A program made the position numbers and the translations under genes. This document shows, in pieces, positions 24,765 to 33,950 of a DNA stretch of 64,000 nt (position 1 is its first letter; each line of letters begins with the position of its first letter). The DNA is from Mycolicibacterium iranicum (GTDB lineage: Bacteria; Actinomycetota; Actinomycetes; Mycobacteriales; Mycobacteriaceae), in contig NZ_LWCS01000023.1 in the NCBI RefSeq assembly GCF_001650495.1, forward strand, positions 1-64,000, read 5' to 3'. The notes beneath the pieces are model-generated. The model saw nothing but the letters and a program-made list of their open reading frames with translations, searched no databases and was not told the DNA's origin.

Positions 24765-26377
24765 GTCCGGCGAACCGCCAGCACGCTGCCTTCACCGTCG
24801 GCCGAGACATACAGGGTGCCGTCGGGGCCCGACGTGATGTCGGCGAACGGCCCCTGCGGACCGGAGAAAGGCTGTATTCCCCGCAGTGGCTTGGGATTCA
24901 CCCCCGGCGGGGAGCCGATCGCGAGCCCGGTTGCGATCGCGGTGCGCTCACCCGTGGCCAGATCGACGGCGAGGATCTCCTTGGCGCCGGCATCGACGAT
25001 GTAGAGCGTCCCGCCGTCGACAGTGACACCCTGCGGGGTGTCGAGCCCGTCGACCACGGTCTCGACACCGGAGCGGGAAAGTCGCACCACCCTGCCTGCA
25101 CTGGACTCGGCGATCAGCGGCACATCATCGGGACCGAAGGCGACTCCTGACGGCTCGCCGAGTCCGTCGGCCAGCACCTCGGCCGACGCGCCCCGCAGAC
25201 CGTGCACGCGTCCGGCTCCCAACTCGGCGAACACGACAGAGCCGTCACCGCTGACGGCGACACCGTAGAGCTGGTCGTAACCCGTTGCCAGATAATCTGT
25301 CTCGGCACCGGGACGGTACTGGCCGACCTGGCCGAGCGAGGTCGTGCAGACGAAGTGCCCGTCACCGGTCGCGGCGAGGCCCCGCATGTAACCGGGATAA
25401 CCGGGTGTGAACAACATCGCCACCGCTTCGCGCGTGCCGTCGGAGTCGAGCGCATAGAAGTAAGTGCCGTCGGCGATGTAGAGCCTGCCATCGGCGCCCA
25501 CTGCGAGGCCGTGGGGCCAGTTGAATCCGCCCGGCAACAACGTCCGAGTCTCTCCGTTACCGAGAACCTCGGTGATCTCACCGGTGAAGTTGGACACGAA
25601 CAGCCTGCCGTCGACGATCGTCAAGTTGTCCAGGCCCGGGGTCAGTTGAGCCAGAACGGTCTTCGCGCCGGTTCGGGGATCGATGCGCAGCACCTGACCG
25701 GTGGCGACCTGCGTCGAGACGATCAGGCCCTCGGCATCGAACTTCACCGAGTCGGGGACACCGAGATCCGTTGCGACACGCTCAGGCTCGGCGCGGCCGT
25801 CGGGGTCGAGGCTCACCCGCCAGATCTCGTTCGCGGTCATCACCGGGAAGTACAGCAGTCCGTCGGGGCCGACTTCCATCGCGTTCGGCGACGGCAGGTT
25901 CTCCAGAAGTACGCGCGGCGGGCCGCCACCGAGGTCGAACTCCATCAAACGGCCGCCTTCGCGGCACTCGTTGACGAACAACCTGCCGTGATACGTCGTG
26001 ATGCCGTTGGCGGCAGGGATGTCGTCGCGCAGCACCCGCGTGCGTCCCGCGGTGTCGCGGACACTGACCCGGCCCTCCATGTATTCAGTGGCGTAGAGGT
26101 TTCCGGCGGGGTCGAAGGCCAGGTCGTCGGGAGTGACGATGTCACCGCCTTTCGGGCTGATCGTCTCGATCGTTCCCGTCGCGATGTCCAGGGCGCTGAT
26201 CTGGCTGCCCGTCACCTGGGCGATGTACATCCGCCCATCGGGACCCGTCCGGAGTCCGTTGGCGCCGAACAGCCGGCTCGGCGGAGTGAGGCGGTCGACG
26301 CGCCAGCCCTCGGCGGCCACCGGATCGGCCGAGGTGTACCTGGCTGACGGCAGCTGCGCCGTCGTGCGCGGTGTCAT
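24761..26377 (-). CDS. NHL / SMP-30-like beta-propeller protein
   Basis: This protein of about 538 residues is built of repeated blade motifs such as GPDGRMYIAQV, DPAGNLYATEY, GPDGLLYFPVM, GADGRLYIADG and GPDGTLYVSAD. It resembles SMP-30/gluconolactonase and virginiamycin-lyase-like propellers. Lactone hydrolysis would fit a pathway that has a Baeyer-Villiger enzyme in the opposite arm, because such enzymes make lactones. That link is an inference. No signal peptide is visible. ATG 26377 was preferred to an upstream TTG at 26395. It is the first gene of the leftward arm. Confidence 0.75.
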   Translation of the reverse strand: MTPRTTAQLPSARYTSADPVAAEGWRVDRLTPPSRLFGANGLRTGPDGRMYIAQVTGSQISALDIATGTIETISPKGGDIVTPDDLAFDPAGNLYATEYMEGRVSVRDTAGRTRVLRDDIPAANGITTYHGRLFVNECREGGRLMEFDLGGGPPRVLLENLPSPNAMEVGPDGLLYFPVMTANEIWRVSLDPDGRAEPERVATDLGVPDSVKFDAEGLIVSTQVATGQVLRIDPRTGAKTVLAQLTPGLDNLTIVDGRLFVSNFTGEITEVLGNGETRTLLPGGFNWPHGLAVGADGRLYIADGTYFYALDSDGTREAVAMLFTPGYPGYMRGLAATGDGHFVCTTSLGQVGQYRPGAETDYLATGYDQLYGVAVSGDGSVVFAELGAGRVHGLRGASAEVLADGLGEPSGVAFGPDDVPLIAESSAGRVVRLSRSGVETVVDGLDTPQGVTVDGGTLYIVDAGAKEILAVDLATGERTAIATGLAIGSPPGVNPKPLRGIQPFSGPQGPFADITSGPDGTLYVSADGEGSVLAVRRT

Positions 26378-26402
26378 GGACCCGGACGTTAGCAAGACCG
26401 CC

Positions 26403-26416
26403 TAGTCCAGACAATA
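26403..26416. promoter_or_regulatory. Candidate GntR operator, imperfect copy
   Basis: TAGTCCAGACAATA has the GTC-NN-GAC core of the perfect palindrome at 26498-26513, with degenerate flanks. It lies 26-39 bases upstream of the ATG of the leftward arm, where it could repress the first minus-strand gene. Confidence 0.4.
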
Positions 26417-26497
26417 GCCGCGCTTTGACCGCGTTCTCAGCCTTGACGGCCGCATAATGCCTGCGGAATAGTGTTCTGCAATATGCAGAGCATCGTT

Positions 26498-26513
26498 ATT
26501 TGTCCGGACAAAT
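26498..26513. promoter_or_regulatory. Candidate GntR operator (perfect 16-bp palindrome)
   Basis: ATTTGTCCGGACAAAT is a perfect inverted repeat with the TTGTC-NN-GACAA layout usual for GntR-family sites. It ends 3 bases before the ATG at 26517, so it would lie over or next to the transcription start of the rightward arm. A second small palindrome, CTGCA-ATA-TGCAG, is at 26476-26488. Confidence 0.65.
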
Positions 26514-26516
26514 GAT

Positions 26517-27368
26517 ATGACCTCCGGCGTCTCACTCAGCCTGGACGGCCGCGTCGTCGTGGTCTCAGGAGCAGGTGGCGGAGGCATCGGAACGACGATC
26601 ACGCGCCTTGCCGCAGAGGCCGGCGCCACCGTCGTCGCGGTCAGCCGATCCCGGGAGAACCTGGATGAGCACGTCGCCCCACTTGCGCAGCAGGGGCTGT
26701 CAGTGGTTGCCGTCGCCGCCGACGCATCCACCGACGACGGCATCGCCGACGTGATCGACCACGTCCGTCGCGTGGACGGCGACCTGTACGGGCTCGTCAA
26801 CATCGCCGGTGGCGCGGCGCCCTCGACGTGGATGCCGTCCACCCGCGTCACCCGCGAGGATTGGCGCGCCCTCTTCGCCGCGAACCTGGAGACCGCATTC
26901 TTCATGAGCCAGGCGGTCGCCGCGGAGATCCGAAGCAACGGCAACACAGGGTCGATCGTGTCGGTGTCGTCGATCAGCGGAATGAACACCGCCCCCTTCC
27001 ACATCGCCTACGGCACAGCCAAAGCCGCGGTGGTGGCCATGACCCGGACGATGGCCGTCGAGCTCGCGCTCGACGGCATCCGGGTCAACGCCGTCGCCCC
27101 GGGAGTCACCGAAACCGCCGCCTCCCGCACCTATGTCGACGAGGACCCCGAACGCGATCGCATCGCGATCGCGATGGGCCGCAGGGGAACTCCGGAGGAG
27201 CAGGCCGGCGCCATCCTGTTCCTGCTGTCGGACCTGTCGAGCTACATCACCGGGCAGACCCTGCTCGTCGACGGCGGGCTGAACCTGAAGTGGACCCATC
27301 TCGGTGCCGACAACACATCGTTGTTCCTCAAGGACCAGTCCTTCCGCGAAGCCATAAGGAGGATCTAG
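26517..27368 (+). CDS. Short-chain dehydrogenase/reductase
   Basis: This 283-residue SDR has SGAGGGGIGTTI near residue 17, NIAGGA near 98, SVSS and the active-site YGTAK. A C-terminal extension of about 25 residues follows the usual GQTLLVDGG. ATG 26517 lies 3 bases after the palindromic operator and has no ribosome site, so the message is probably leaderless or the real start is slightly downstream. It is the first gene of the rightward catabolic arm and is followed at once by the Rieske oxygenase. Confidence 0.88.
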   Translation: MTSGVSLSLDGRVVVVSGAGGGGIGTTITRLAAEAGATVVAVSRSRENLDEHVAPLAQQGLSVVAVAADASTDDGIADVIDHVRRVDGDLYGLVNIAGGAAPSTWMPSTRVTREDWRALFAANLETAFFMSQAVAAEIRSNGNTGSIVSVSSISGMNTAPFHIAYGTAKAAVVAMTRTMAVELALDGIRVNAVAPGVTETAASRTYVDEDPERDRIAIAMGRRGTPEEQAGAILFLLSDLSSYITGQTLLVDGGLNLKWTHLGADNTSLFLKDQSFREAIRRI

Positions 27369-28780
27369 TGACCCATACCGAATCCGACCTCGACGCCGCG
27401 ATCGAGATCGACGCGGACCAGGACGACTCGACGGGCGAGATCGCCGAGGACCTCTCGGAGCCGATGACCATTGCGGTCGACGCGTACACCTCCGAGACGT
27501 ATGCCCGTGCCGAGCGGGACAAGCTGTGGCGCAAGGTATGGCAGCAGGTGGGCCGCGTCGAGGAGATCCCCGGGGTGGGCAGCTACCTGACCTACGACAT
27601 CGGTGACGACTCGATCATCGTCGTGCGTACCGGCCCCGATTCTTTTGCCGCGCACCACAACGTGTGCATGCACCGCGGCCGCAGACTCGTCGACACCCCG
27701 GACGGCGCCAAGAACGCGGTCGGCCGAGCCCGCAAATCGTTCGTCTGCGGATTCCACGGCTGGACCTACGGTCTGGACGGGACGTGCACGCACATCCGCG
27801 AACAGGACGACTGGAAAGGCAAGCTGACCCGGGAGAACACGCACCTGGCTCCCGTGCAGGTCGACACCTGGGGAGGCTGGCTGTTCATCAACATGGACCC
27901 CGACTGTGAGTCCCTGGCCGACTACCTGTTCCCGGCGTCGAAGATCCTCGACCCGTTCGGTCTGGAGAACATGCGCTACAAGTGGCGCAAATGGTTGTAC
28001 TTCGACTGCAACTGGAAGATCGCGATGGAGGCCTTCAACGAGACCTACCACGTGTTCACGACCCACCCGGAATTCAACAAGTTCGGCGAGTTCAAGGGCT
28101 GGGCGAAGGCGCAGGGCCGCCACAGCAACATCGGCTACGACGCTCCCAAGGGTATGGACGAGACCAAGTCCAAAATTCGCCTCGGCACGGGTGATCCGCG
28201 TATCTCGACAGCCGAGATGCAGGTCTACACCATGGAAGAGACGAACGCGACCACCACGCAGACGCTGGTCAACGCTGCCAAGAGGCTCGTCGACGAACTG
28301 CCGGAGGGCACACCCGCCGACCAGGTGCTGCAACACTGGCTGGCCTCTGCGCGGCGCGACGACGAGGCCCGCGGCGTGATCTGGCCGACCATCCCGCCCG
28401 ACATCCTCGGCCAGAGCGGAACGGCCTGGCAGATCTTCCCCAACTTCCAGATCGGCCAGGGCCTGACGAGCGCGCTGTGCTACTCCGCGCGCCCCGATCC
28501 GAGCTACCACCCCGACAAGTGCATCTTCGAGGTCGCCGTCTTCGAGCTGTATCCCAAAGGCGAAGAGCCCCAGACGGAATGGGTCTATACGCCCAAGGAT
28601 TCACCGAACTGGCTGTCAGTGCTGCCGCAGGACTTCTCGAACATGGCCGCCGTGCAGCAGGGCATGAAGTCGGCTGGCTTCCCGGGCACGCTGCCCAACC
28701 CGTATCGCGAACGCAGCACCGTGAACCTGCACCACCAGCTGTCCAAGTACATGGGCACCGGCGACCCCACGGCCCTGTGA
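27368..28780 (+). CDS. Rieske-type ring-hydroxylating oxygenase, large subunit
   Basis: The protein has 470 residues. The Rieske [2Fe-2S] ligands are Cys100, His102, Cys127 and His130. The spacing between the two ligand pairs is about 24 residues, longer than the usual 17. The mononuclear iron site is in NETYHVFTTH with His228 and His233. GTG 27368 shares a base with the SDR stop (TAGTG) and has an AAGGAGG site. No small subunit or dedicated reductase is encoded nearby, so it is probably a homo-oligomeric three-component-type monooxygenase or dioxygenase fed by housekeeping reductases. It is the likely first attack on a cyclic substrate. Confidence 0.92.
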   Translation: MTHTESDLDAAIEIDADQDDSTGEIAEDLSEPMTIAVDAYTSETYARAERDKLWRKVWQQVGRVEEIPGVGSYLTYDIGDDSIIVVRTGPDSFAAHHNVCMHRGRRLVDTPDGAKNAVGRARKSFVCGFHGWTYGLDGTCTHIREQDDWKGKLTRENTHLAPVQVDTWGGWLFINMDPDCESLADYLFPASKILDPFGLENMRYKWRKWLYFDCNWKIAMEAFNETYHVFTTHPEFNKFGEFKGWAKAQGRHSNIGYDAPKGMDETKSKIRLGTGDPRISTAEMQVYTMEETNATTTQTLVNAAKRLVDELPEGTPADQVLQHWLASARRDDEARGVIWPTIPPDILGQSGTAWQIFPNFQIGQGLTSALCYSARPDPSYHPDKCIFEVAVFELYPKGEEPQTEWVYTPKDSPNWLSVLPQDFSNMAAVQQGMKSAGFPGTLPNPYRERSTVNLHHQLSKYMGTGDPTAL

Positions 28781-28845
28781 TTTGGGCGTAGTCCGTCACG
28801 CCTGCGTTGACGAACTGCACCCGAATCCCGATGAGGAGACCACAT

Positions 28846-30693
28846 ATGACGACGACCGAGACATCGTGCGGGCCGACTGACACGCCCACCGACATCGACA
28901 TTCCCGCGCTTCGCGAGAAATACGCCGCCGAACGCGCCAAGCGCCTGCGGCCCGAGGGGGCCGACCAATACCTGGAACTCGACGGCGAATTCGCCGAGTT
29001 CTATGAGGTCGACCCCTACGCCACGGTGGTCGAGCGCGACCCGATCGTCGAGGCCGCCGACGTCGTGATCCTCGGCGGCGGCTTCGCCGGCCTGCTCGCG
29101 GGCGCCTCCCTGAAGAAGGCCGGCGTCGAGGGCATCCGCGTCATCGAGATGGCCGGTGACTTCGGCGGCGTCTGGTACTGGAACCGGTTTCCCGGGATCC
29201 AGTGCGATAACGACGCGTACTGCTACATTCCGCTTCTCGAGGAACTCGGCTTCATGCCGTCGAAGAAGTTCGCCGACGGCGCCGAGATCTTCCAGCACTG
29301 CCGCAACATCGGCAAGCACTTCGGACTCTACGACGGTGCCCTGTTCTCCACGCAGGTGCGCGAGCTCCGTTGGGATGACGGGTCCCAGCGCTGGAGGATC
29401 ACCACCAACCGCGGCGACGACATCCGGGCGCGTTTCGTCGTGATGGCCCAAGGCTCCTACAACCGCCCGAAGCTTCCCGGCATCCCGGGGATCAAAGACT
29501 TTGCGGGCCATGTGTTTCACTCCGCGCGCTGGGATTACGACTACACCGGCGGTAGCGCCGACGGCGGTCTCGACAAGCTCGCCGACAAGCGCGTCGCACT
29601 CGTGGGTACCGGCGCGACCGGCATTCAGGTAGTGCCACACCTCGGCCGCGACGCCCAGCATCTCTTCGTCTTCCAGCGGACGCCGTCGTCGGTCGACCAA
29701 CGGTCGAATCCGCCGACCGACCCCGCCTGGGCGGCCTCCCTGCAGCCGGGCTGGCAGGAAGAGCGCAAACGCAACTTCCACAACTGGTCACCGTTCGTCG
29801 GCGTGGTGTTCGGCGAGCCGGACCTGGTGTGCGATTTCTGGACTGAACTGGGGCGCAACCTGACCGCCCGGATCGCGGGCAGTGCGGACCCCACCGCCGT
29901 GACCATCGAGCAGATCATGGCCTTCCGGGAGGAAGAGGACTACAAGATCATGGAGCGGCTGCGCCGACGCGTGGCCGAGATCGTCGAAGACCCTCAGACC
30001 GCTGAGGCGCTCAAACCGTACTACCGCTTCATGTGCAAGCGGCCGACGTCCAGCGAGAAGTACCTGGAGACGTTCAACCGCCCCAACGTGACCCTTGTCG
30101 ACGTCTCGGCGACCAAGGGTGTGGAACGCCTGACCGAGAAGGGCATCGTCGCCGACGGCGTCGAATACGAGGTCGACTGCGTGATCTTCGCGAGCGGTTT
30201 CGAGATCTCCACCGAGATCAGCCGCCGGTTCGCCATCGACAGCATTGAGGGCCGCGACGGCCTGTCGCTGTTCGACCACTGGCGCAACGACTACAAGACG
30301 TTGCACGGGATGACCAGTCGCGGGTTCCCGAACCAGTTCTTCATGGGCTTCATCCAGGGGGGTGTGTCGGCCAACACCACAGCGATGTTCGAGCAGCAGG
30401 CCGAGCACATCGCCTACCTCATCGCCGAGGCCCAACGCAGAGGAGCCACCACCGTCGAGCCCAGCCAGGAAGCGCAGGACGCCTGGGTGGCGACGGTCCG
30501 CGAACTCTCCATCGACAACTCGGCTTTCGAACTGTCCTGCACGCCGGGCTATTACAACAACGAGGGGCGTGGTGGCGCTGAGCGCAACGGCTCCTTCCTC
30601 GGCGACTTCTACTCGCCGGGCTTCTACGCCTTCGACGAGCTCATCGCCGAGTGGCGCGGCCGAGGCGACCTCGACGGGCTGGAACTGGAGTGA
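28846..30693 (+). CDS. Flavin monooxygenase, Baeyer-Villiger type
   Basis: This 615-residue protein has an FAD loop GGGFAG at 77-82, the type I Baeyer-Villiger fingerprint FAGHVFHSARWD at 219-230 and an NADPH loop GTGATG near 245. It carries an N-terminal extension of about 70 residues, as in cyclopentadecanone-type and steroid BVMOs. It inserts oxygen next to a ketone, giving an ester or lactone. ATG 28846 has a GAGGAG site. Following an SDR and a Rieske enzyme, the logical order is hydroxylation, oxidation to ketone and ring expansion. The order is inferred. Confidence 0.92.
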   Translation: MTTTETSCGPTDTPTDIDIPALREKYAAERAKRLRPEGADQYLELDGEFAEFYEVDPYATVVERDPIVEAADVVILGGGFAGLLAGASLKKAGVEGIRVIEMAGDFGGVWYWNRFPGIQCDNDAYCYIPLLEELGFMPSKKFADGAEIFQHCRNIGKHFGLYDGALFSTQVRELRWDDGSQRWRITTNRGDDIRARFVVMAQGSYNRPKLPGIPGIKDFAGHVFHSARWDYDYTGGSADGGLDKLADKRVALVGTGATGIQVVPHLGRDAQHLFVFQRTPSSVDQRSNPPTDPAWAASLQPGWQEERKRNFHNWSPFVGVVFGEPDLVCDFWTELGRNLTARIAGSADPTAVTIEQIMAFREEEDYKIMERLRRRVAEIVEDPQTAEALKPYYRFMCKRPTSSEKYLETFNRPNVTLVDVSATKGVERLTEKGIVADGVEYEVDCVIFASGFEISTEISRRFAIDSIEGRDGLSLFDHWRNDYKTLHGMTSRGFPNQFFMGFIQGGVSANTTAMFEQQAEHIAYLIAEAQRRGATTVEPSQEAQDAWVATVRELSIDNSAFELSCTPGYYNNEGRGGAERNGSFLGDFYSPGFYAFDELIAEWRGRGDLDGLELE

Positions 30694-31625
30694 CTGATCT
30701 GAGGTTCGACGGTCGCGTCGCTGTCGTCACCGGCGGCGGTCGGGGGCTGGGTCGCGCCTACGCGTTGCTGCTGGCCTCCCACGGTGCCAAGGTCGTCGTC
30801 AACGACCCCGGCGGAACGCTCGACGGCTGCGGCATCGCCGAGGGTGACGACACCGGACCGGCGCACGACGTCGTCCGCGAGATCACCGGTGCCGGAGGGC
30901 ACGCGGTGGCGAGCACCGCCTCGGTGGCCACCCCTGAAGGTGGTCGGGCGATCATCGACACCGCTCGCGAACACTTCGGCGCCCTCGACATCCTGGTCCA
31001 CAACGCCGGCATCGTGCGACGCGCCTCGCTGAAAGACATGAGCTACCAGGATTTCGACGCGGTCCTCGACGTGCACCTGCGGGGTGCGTTTCACGTCGTC
31101 AGGCCCGCATTCCCCGTGATGTGCGAGGCCGGATACGGCCGCATCGTGTTGACATCGTCGATCGGCGGGCTGTACGGCAACCACGATGTCGCCAACTATG
31201 CCGTCGCCAAGGCGGGCGTCATCGGGTTGTCCAACGTCGCCGCGATGGAGGGCGCCGCAGACAATGTGAAGAGCAACGTCATCGTCCCCGCCGCCGTGAC
31301 CCGGATGGCCGCGGGCATCGACACGTCCGCGTATCCGCCGATGGGTCCCGAACTCGTCGCACCCGTCGTCGGCTATCTCTCCCACGAAAGCTGCTCGGCG
31401 ACAGGGGAGATGTTCATCGCGCTCGCCGGGCGGGTCGCGACGGCCGCCGTCACCGAATCGCCCGGAGTCTACCGTCCGTCGTGGACGATGGCCGAGGTCG
31501 GCGCGCACCTGGATGCGATCCGCGACCGCACCGAGCCCGTGACCTTCCCGGTGGTCCCGGACGGTCACAACGACCACATCCGCTACAGCTTCGCGATGGC
31601 CACTCGGGGGGCTGTCCATGCCTGA
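30690..31625 (+). CDS. Short-chain dehydrogenase (MFE-2/hydroxyacyl-CoA type)
   Basis: This 311-residue SDR has TGGGRGLGRAYA at the N-terminus, NDPGG, HNAGIVR and YAVAK. The GRGLGRAYA loop and the long C-terminal tail after the SDR core resemble the 3-hydroxyacyl-CoA dehydrogenase domain of multifunctional enzyme type 2. GTG 30690 overlaps the upstream stop (GTGA). Its own stop lies inside the next gene's start (8-base overlap). A beta-oxidation-like step on the ring-opened product is likely. Confidence 0.88.
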   Translation: MTDLRFDGRVAVVTGGGRGLGRAYALLLASHGAKVVVNDPGGTLDGCGIAEGDDTGPAHDVVREITGAGGHAVASTASVATPEGGRAIIDTAREHFGALDILVHNAGIVRRASLKDMSYQDFDAVLDVHLRGAFHVVRPAFPVMCEAGYGRIVLTSSIGGLYGNHDVANYAVAKAGVIGLSNVAAMEGAADNVKSNVIVPAAVTRMAAGIDTSAYPPMGPELVAPVVGYLSHESCSATGEMFIALAGRVATAAVTESPGVYRPSWTMAEVGAHLDAIRDRTEPVTFPVVPDGHNDHIRYSFAMATRGAVHA

Positions 31626-32775
31626 CACCGGCCCGCTCGCGGGGATCCGCGTCGTCGACCTCACCGCGATGGTGATGGGACCGTACTGCACGCAGATCAT
31701 GGCGGACATGGGTGCCGACGTCATCAAAGTCGAACCCCCGCAGGGTGACAACACGCGTTTCATCTCAGTGGGGCCTGCGTCGGGTATGAGCGGCGTGTTC
31801 GTCAACGTCAACCGGGGCAAGCGCAGTATCGTGCTCGACCTGCGCTCCCAGGAGGGCAAGGTGGCGATGCACGCGCTCGTGGAGCGCGCCGATGTGTTCA
31901 TCCACTCCATGCGCTCCAAGGCGATCTCCAAGCTGGGCTTCGGCTACGAGGACGTCGCCGCCATCAACCCGCGCATCGTCTACACCAACTGCTACGGCTA
32001 CGGCAGGCGCGGTCCCGAACGCGACCGCCCCGCCTACGACGACACCATCCAGGCCGAATGCGGAATCCCGGCTGTGCAAGAGCAACTCACCGGCGAGGCC
32101 GACTACGTCGGCACCATCATGGCGGACAAGGTGGCCGGGCTGACTGCGTTGTACGCGACCACGATGGCGTTGTTCCACCGCGAGCGGACCGGGGAAGGCC
32201 AAGAGGTCGAGGTCGCCATGTTCGAGACGATGGCGTCCTTCATGCTGGTCGAGCACGCCAACGGCGCCATGTTCGACCCCCCGCTCGGACCCGCTGTCTA
32301 TCCGCGCACCGTCGCACCCAACCGCCGGCCGTACCGCACCAAGGACGGCTACATCGCCGCCCTCATCTACAACGACAAGCACTGGAGCGCTTTCATCGAT
32401 TCGGTCGCCCCGGCCTGGGCATCGGACCTGTACGCGACGCTCGAATCGCGGGCACACCAGATCGACACGGTTTACGGTCTGGTGGCTCAGACGCTGGAGG
32501 AGCGCACCACCGATGAGTGGCTGGAGCTGTTCCGAGAGCTGGAGATTCCGGCGGCGCGGCTGAACACTCCGGATGCGCTGTTCGACGATCCACACCTCAA
32601 CGCGGTGGGGATGTTCGAGACGGTCGACACCCCGCACGGGCCGGTGAGGTTCCCAGGCGTGCCGACATGGTTCTCGAGCACCCCGGGCAGGGTGCGTGGA
32701 CCCGCGCCGGAACTCGGCGCAGACACCGCCGCGGTTCTCGACGAGCTTGGTCTGAGTTCGGAGCGGGTGAGCTGA
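31618..32775 (+). CDS. Class III CoA-transferase (CaiB/BaiF family)
   Basis: This 385-residue protein starts GPLAGIRVVDLTAMVMGPYC, the typical family opening. It has the catalytic Asp region in TIQAECG, and VNVNRGKRSIVLDL in the middle. It moves CoA between a donor thioester and an acid. With the ThDP enzyme at 37007 it recalls the formyl-CoA transferase/oxalyl-CoA decarboxylase pairing, although the substrate need not be oxalate. ATG 31618 overlaps the SDR by 8 bases, and the stop overlaps the first acyl-CoA dehydrogenase (TGATG). Confidence 0.92.
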   Translation: MPDTGPLAGIRVVDLTAMVMGPYCTQIMADMGADVIKVEPPQGDNTRFISVGPASGMSGVFVNVNRGKRSIVLDLRSQEGKVAMHALVERADVFIHSMRSKAISKLGFGYEDVAAINPRIVYTNCYGYGRRGPERDRPAYDDTIQAECGIPAVQEQLTGEADYVGTIMADKVAGLTALYATTMALFHRERTGEGQEVEVAMFETMASFMLVEHANGAMFDPPLGPAVYPRTVAPNRRPYRTKDGYIAALIYNDKHWSAFIDSVAPAWASDLYATLESRAHQIDTVYGLVAQTLEERTTDEWLELFRELEIPAARLNTPDALFDDPHLNAVGMFETVDTPHGPVRFPGVPTWFSSTPGRVRGPAPELGADTAAVLDELGLSSERVS

Positions 32776-33950
32776 TGGACTTCGACATGGGCAAGCAAGC
32801 CGCGGATCTTCGCGGCCAGTTGCGTGACTTGGTCAAAAACACTGTGCCGGAACACTTCCTGGGTGCCTTCACTGATGACCCTGCCGACCTGGACACCGCA
32901 CAGCGTTTCTGCCGCACGCTGGCCGATCGCAACCTGCTGTGCCTGGCCTGGCCCCAGGAGTTCGGCGGCGGCGGTGCTTCGGTGTGGGAGCAGACCGTCG
33001 TGCGCGAGGAAATGTGGGCGCACCACGAGCCGCGCGGCGCACAGTACATGGGCGTGAACTGGGTCGGGCCGATCATCATGCGACACGGCACCCAAGAGCA
33101 GCAGCGCACCCATCTGCCGCCGATCGCGGCCGGTGAGGTCATCTGGTGCCAGGGTTTCTCGGAACCAGAGGCAGGCTCAGACCTGGCGTCGCTACGCACC
33201 ACGGCCCGACAGGACGGAGACGGGTGGCTGGTCACCGGACAGAAGATCTGGACGTCCTACGCGACGATGGCGCAATGGTGCTTTCTGCTGGCCCGCACCT
33301 CCAAAGGCGAGAAAAAGCAACAGGGCCTCACGATCTTCCTTGTGCCGATGGATGATCCGGCGATCACCGTGCGGCCGATCCGGTGCATGATGGGGCCCCA
33401 TCATCTCAACGAGGTGTTCTTCGACGAGCTGCGGGTGACGCAGGCCGACGTGCTCGGCACCGTCGATCAGGGATGGTCGATCGTGCAGGACGTCATGTCC
33501 TTCGAGCGGGTCGGGATCGCGCGCTATGCCCGATGCGAGCGGCTGCTCGCCGCCGCACCGGCCGTGCTGGGCGAGCGGTGGGAGACGCTGCCGGCCGAGT
33601 TGCGCGGACGGTGGATTCGCATGCTCGCCCACTGTCGCCGGGCACGACTGCTCGCCTACCGAGTGGTCGCCCTGCAGAGCAGCGGACGGGTCGCTCCCGG
33701 GGACGCGTCGGCCTACCGCATCGCGGTCACCAAGCTCGATCAGGACAGTGCCGAGGTGCTGATGGACATCGCGGCCGAGGTGCGTCGCGACGACGATCGC
33801 GCGGAATGGTTCCTCGGCGAGGTCGAGGATCACTGGAGGTACTCGCAGGCATCCACGGTGTCCTCGGGAAGTATTGAGATGCAACGCATTCTGCTGTCAC
33901 GTGCAGTGTTGGCGGCGGGCGCACGCAAGGAGCAGAGGTCGGCACGGTGA
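32775..33950 (+). CDS. Acyl-CoA dehydrogenase, full-length partner (pair 1)
   Basis: This 391-residue acyl-CoA dehydrogenase has the FAD and substrate loops WCQGFSEPEAGSDLASL and GWLVTGQKIWTSYA, and a C-terminal SSGSIEMQRILLSR segment. It overlaps the following shorter acyl-CoA dehydrogenase by 4 bases (GTGA). Mycobacterial sterol side-chain dehydrogenases are alpha2beta2 heterotetramers of one canonical and one divergent subunit. The arrangement here matches that pattern, so the two genes probably form one enzyme acting on a bulky CoA ester. Confidence 0.92.
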   Translation: MDFDMGKQAADLRGQLRDLVKNTVPEHFLGAFTDDPADLDTAQRFCRTLADRNLLCLAWPQEFGGGGASVWEQTVVREEMWAHHEPRGAQYMGVNWVGPIIMRHGTQEQQRTHLPPIAAGEVIWCQGFSEPEAGSDLASLRTTARQDGDGWLVTGQKIWTSYATMAQWCFLLARTSKGEKKQQGLTIFLVPMDDPAITVRPIRCMMGPHHLNEVFFDELRVTQADVLGTVDQGWSIVQDVMSFERVGIARYARCERLLAAAPAVLGERWETLPAELRGRWIRMLAHCRRARLLAYRVVALQSSGRVAPGDASAYRIAVTKLDQDSAEVLMDIAAEVRRDDDRAEWFLGEVEDHWRYSQASTVSSGSIEMQRILLSRAVLAAGARKEQRSAR

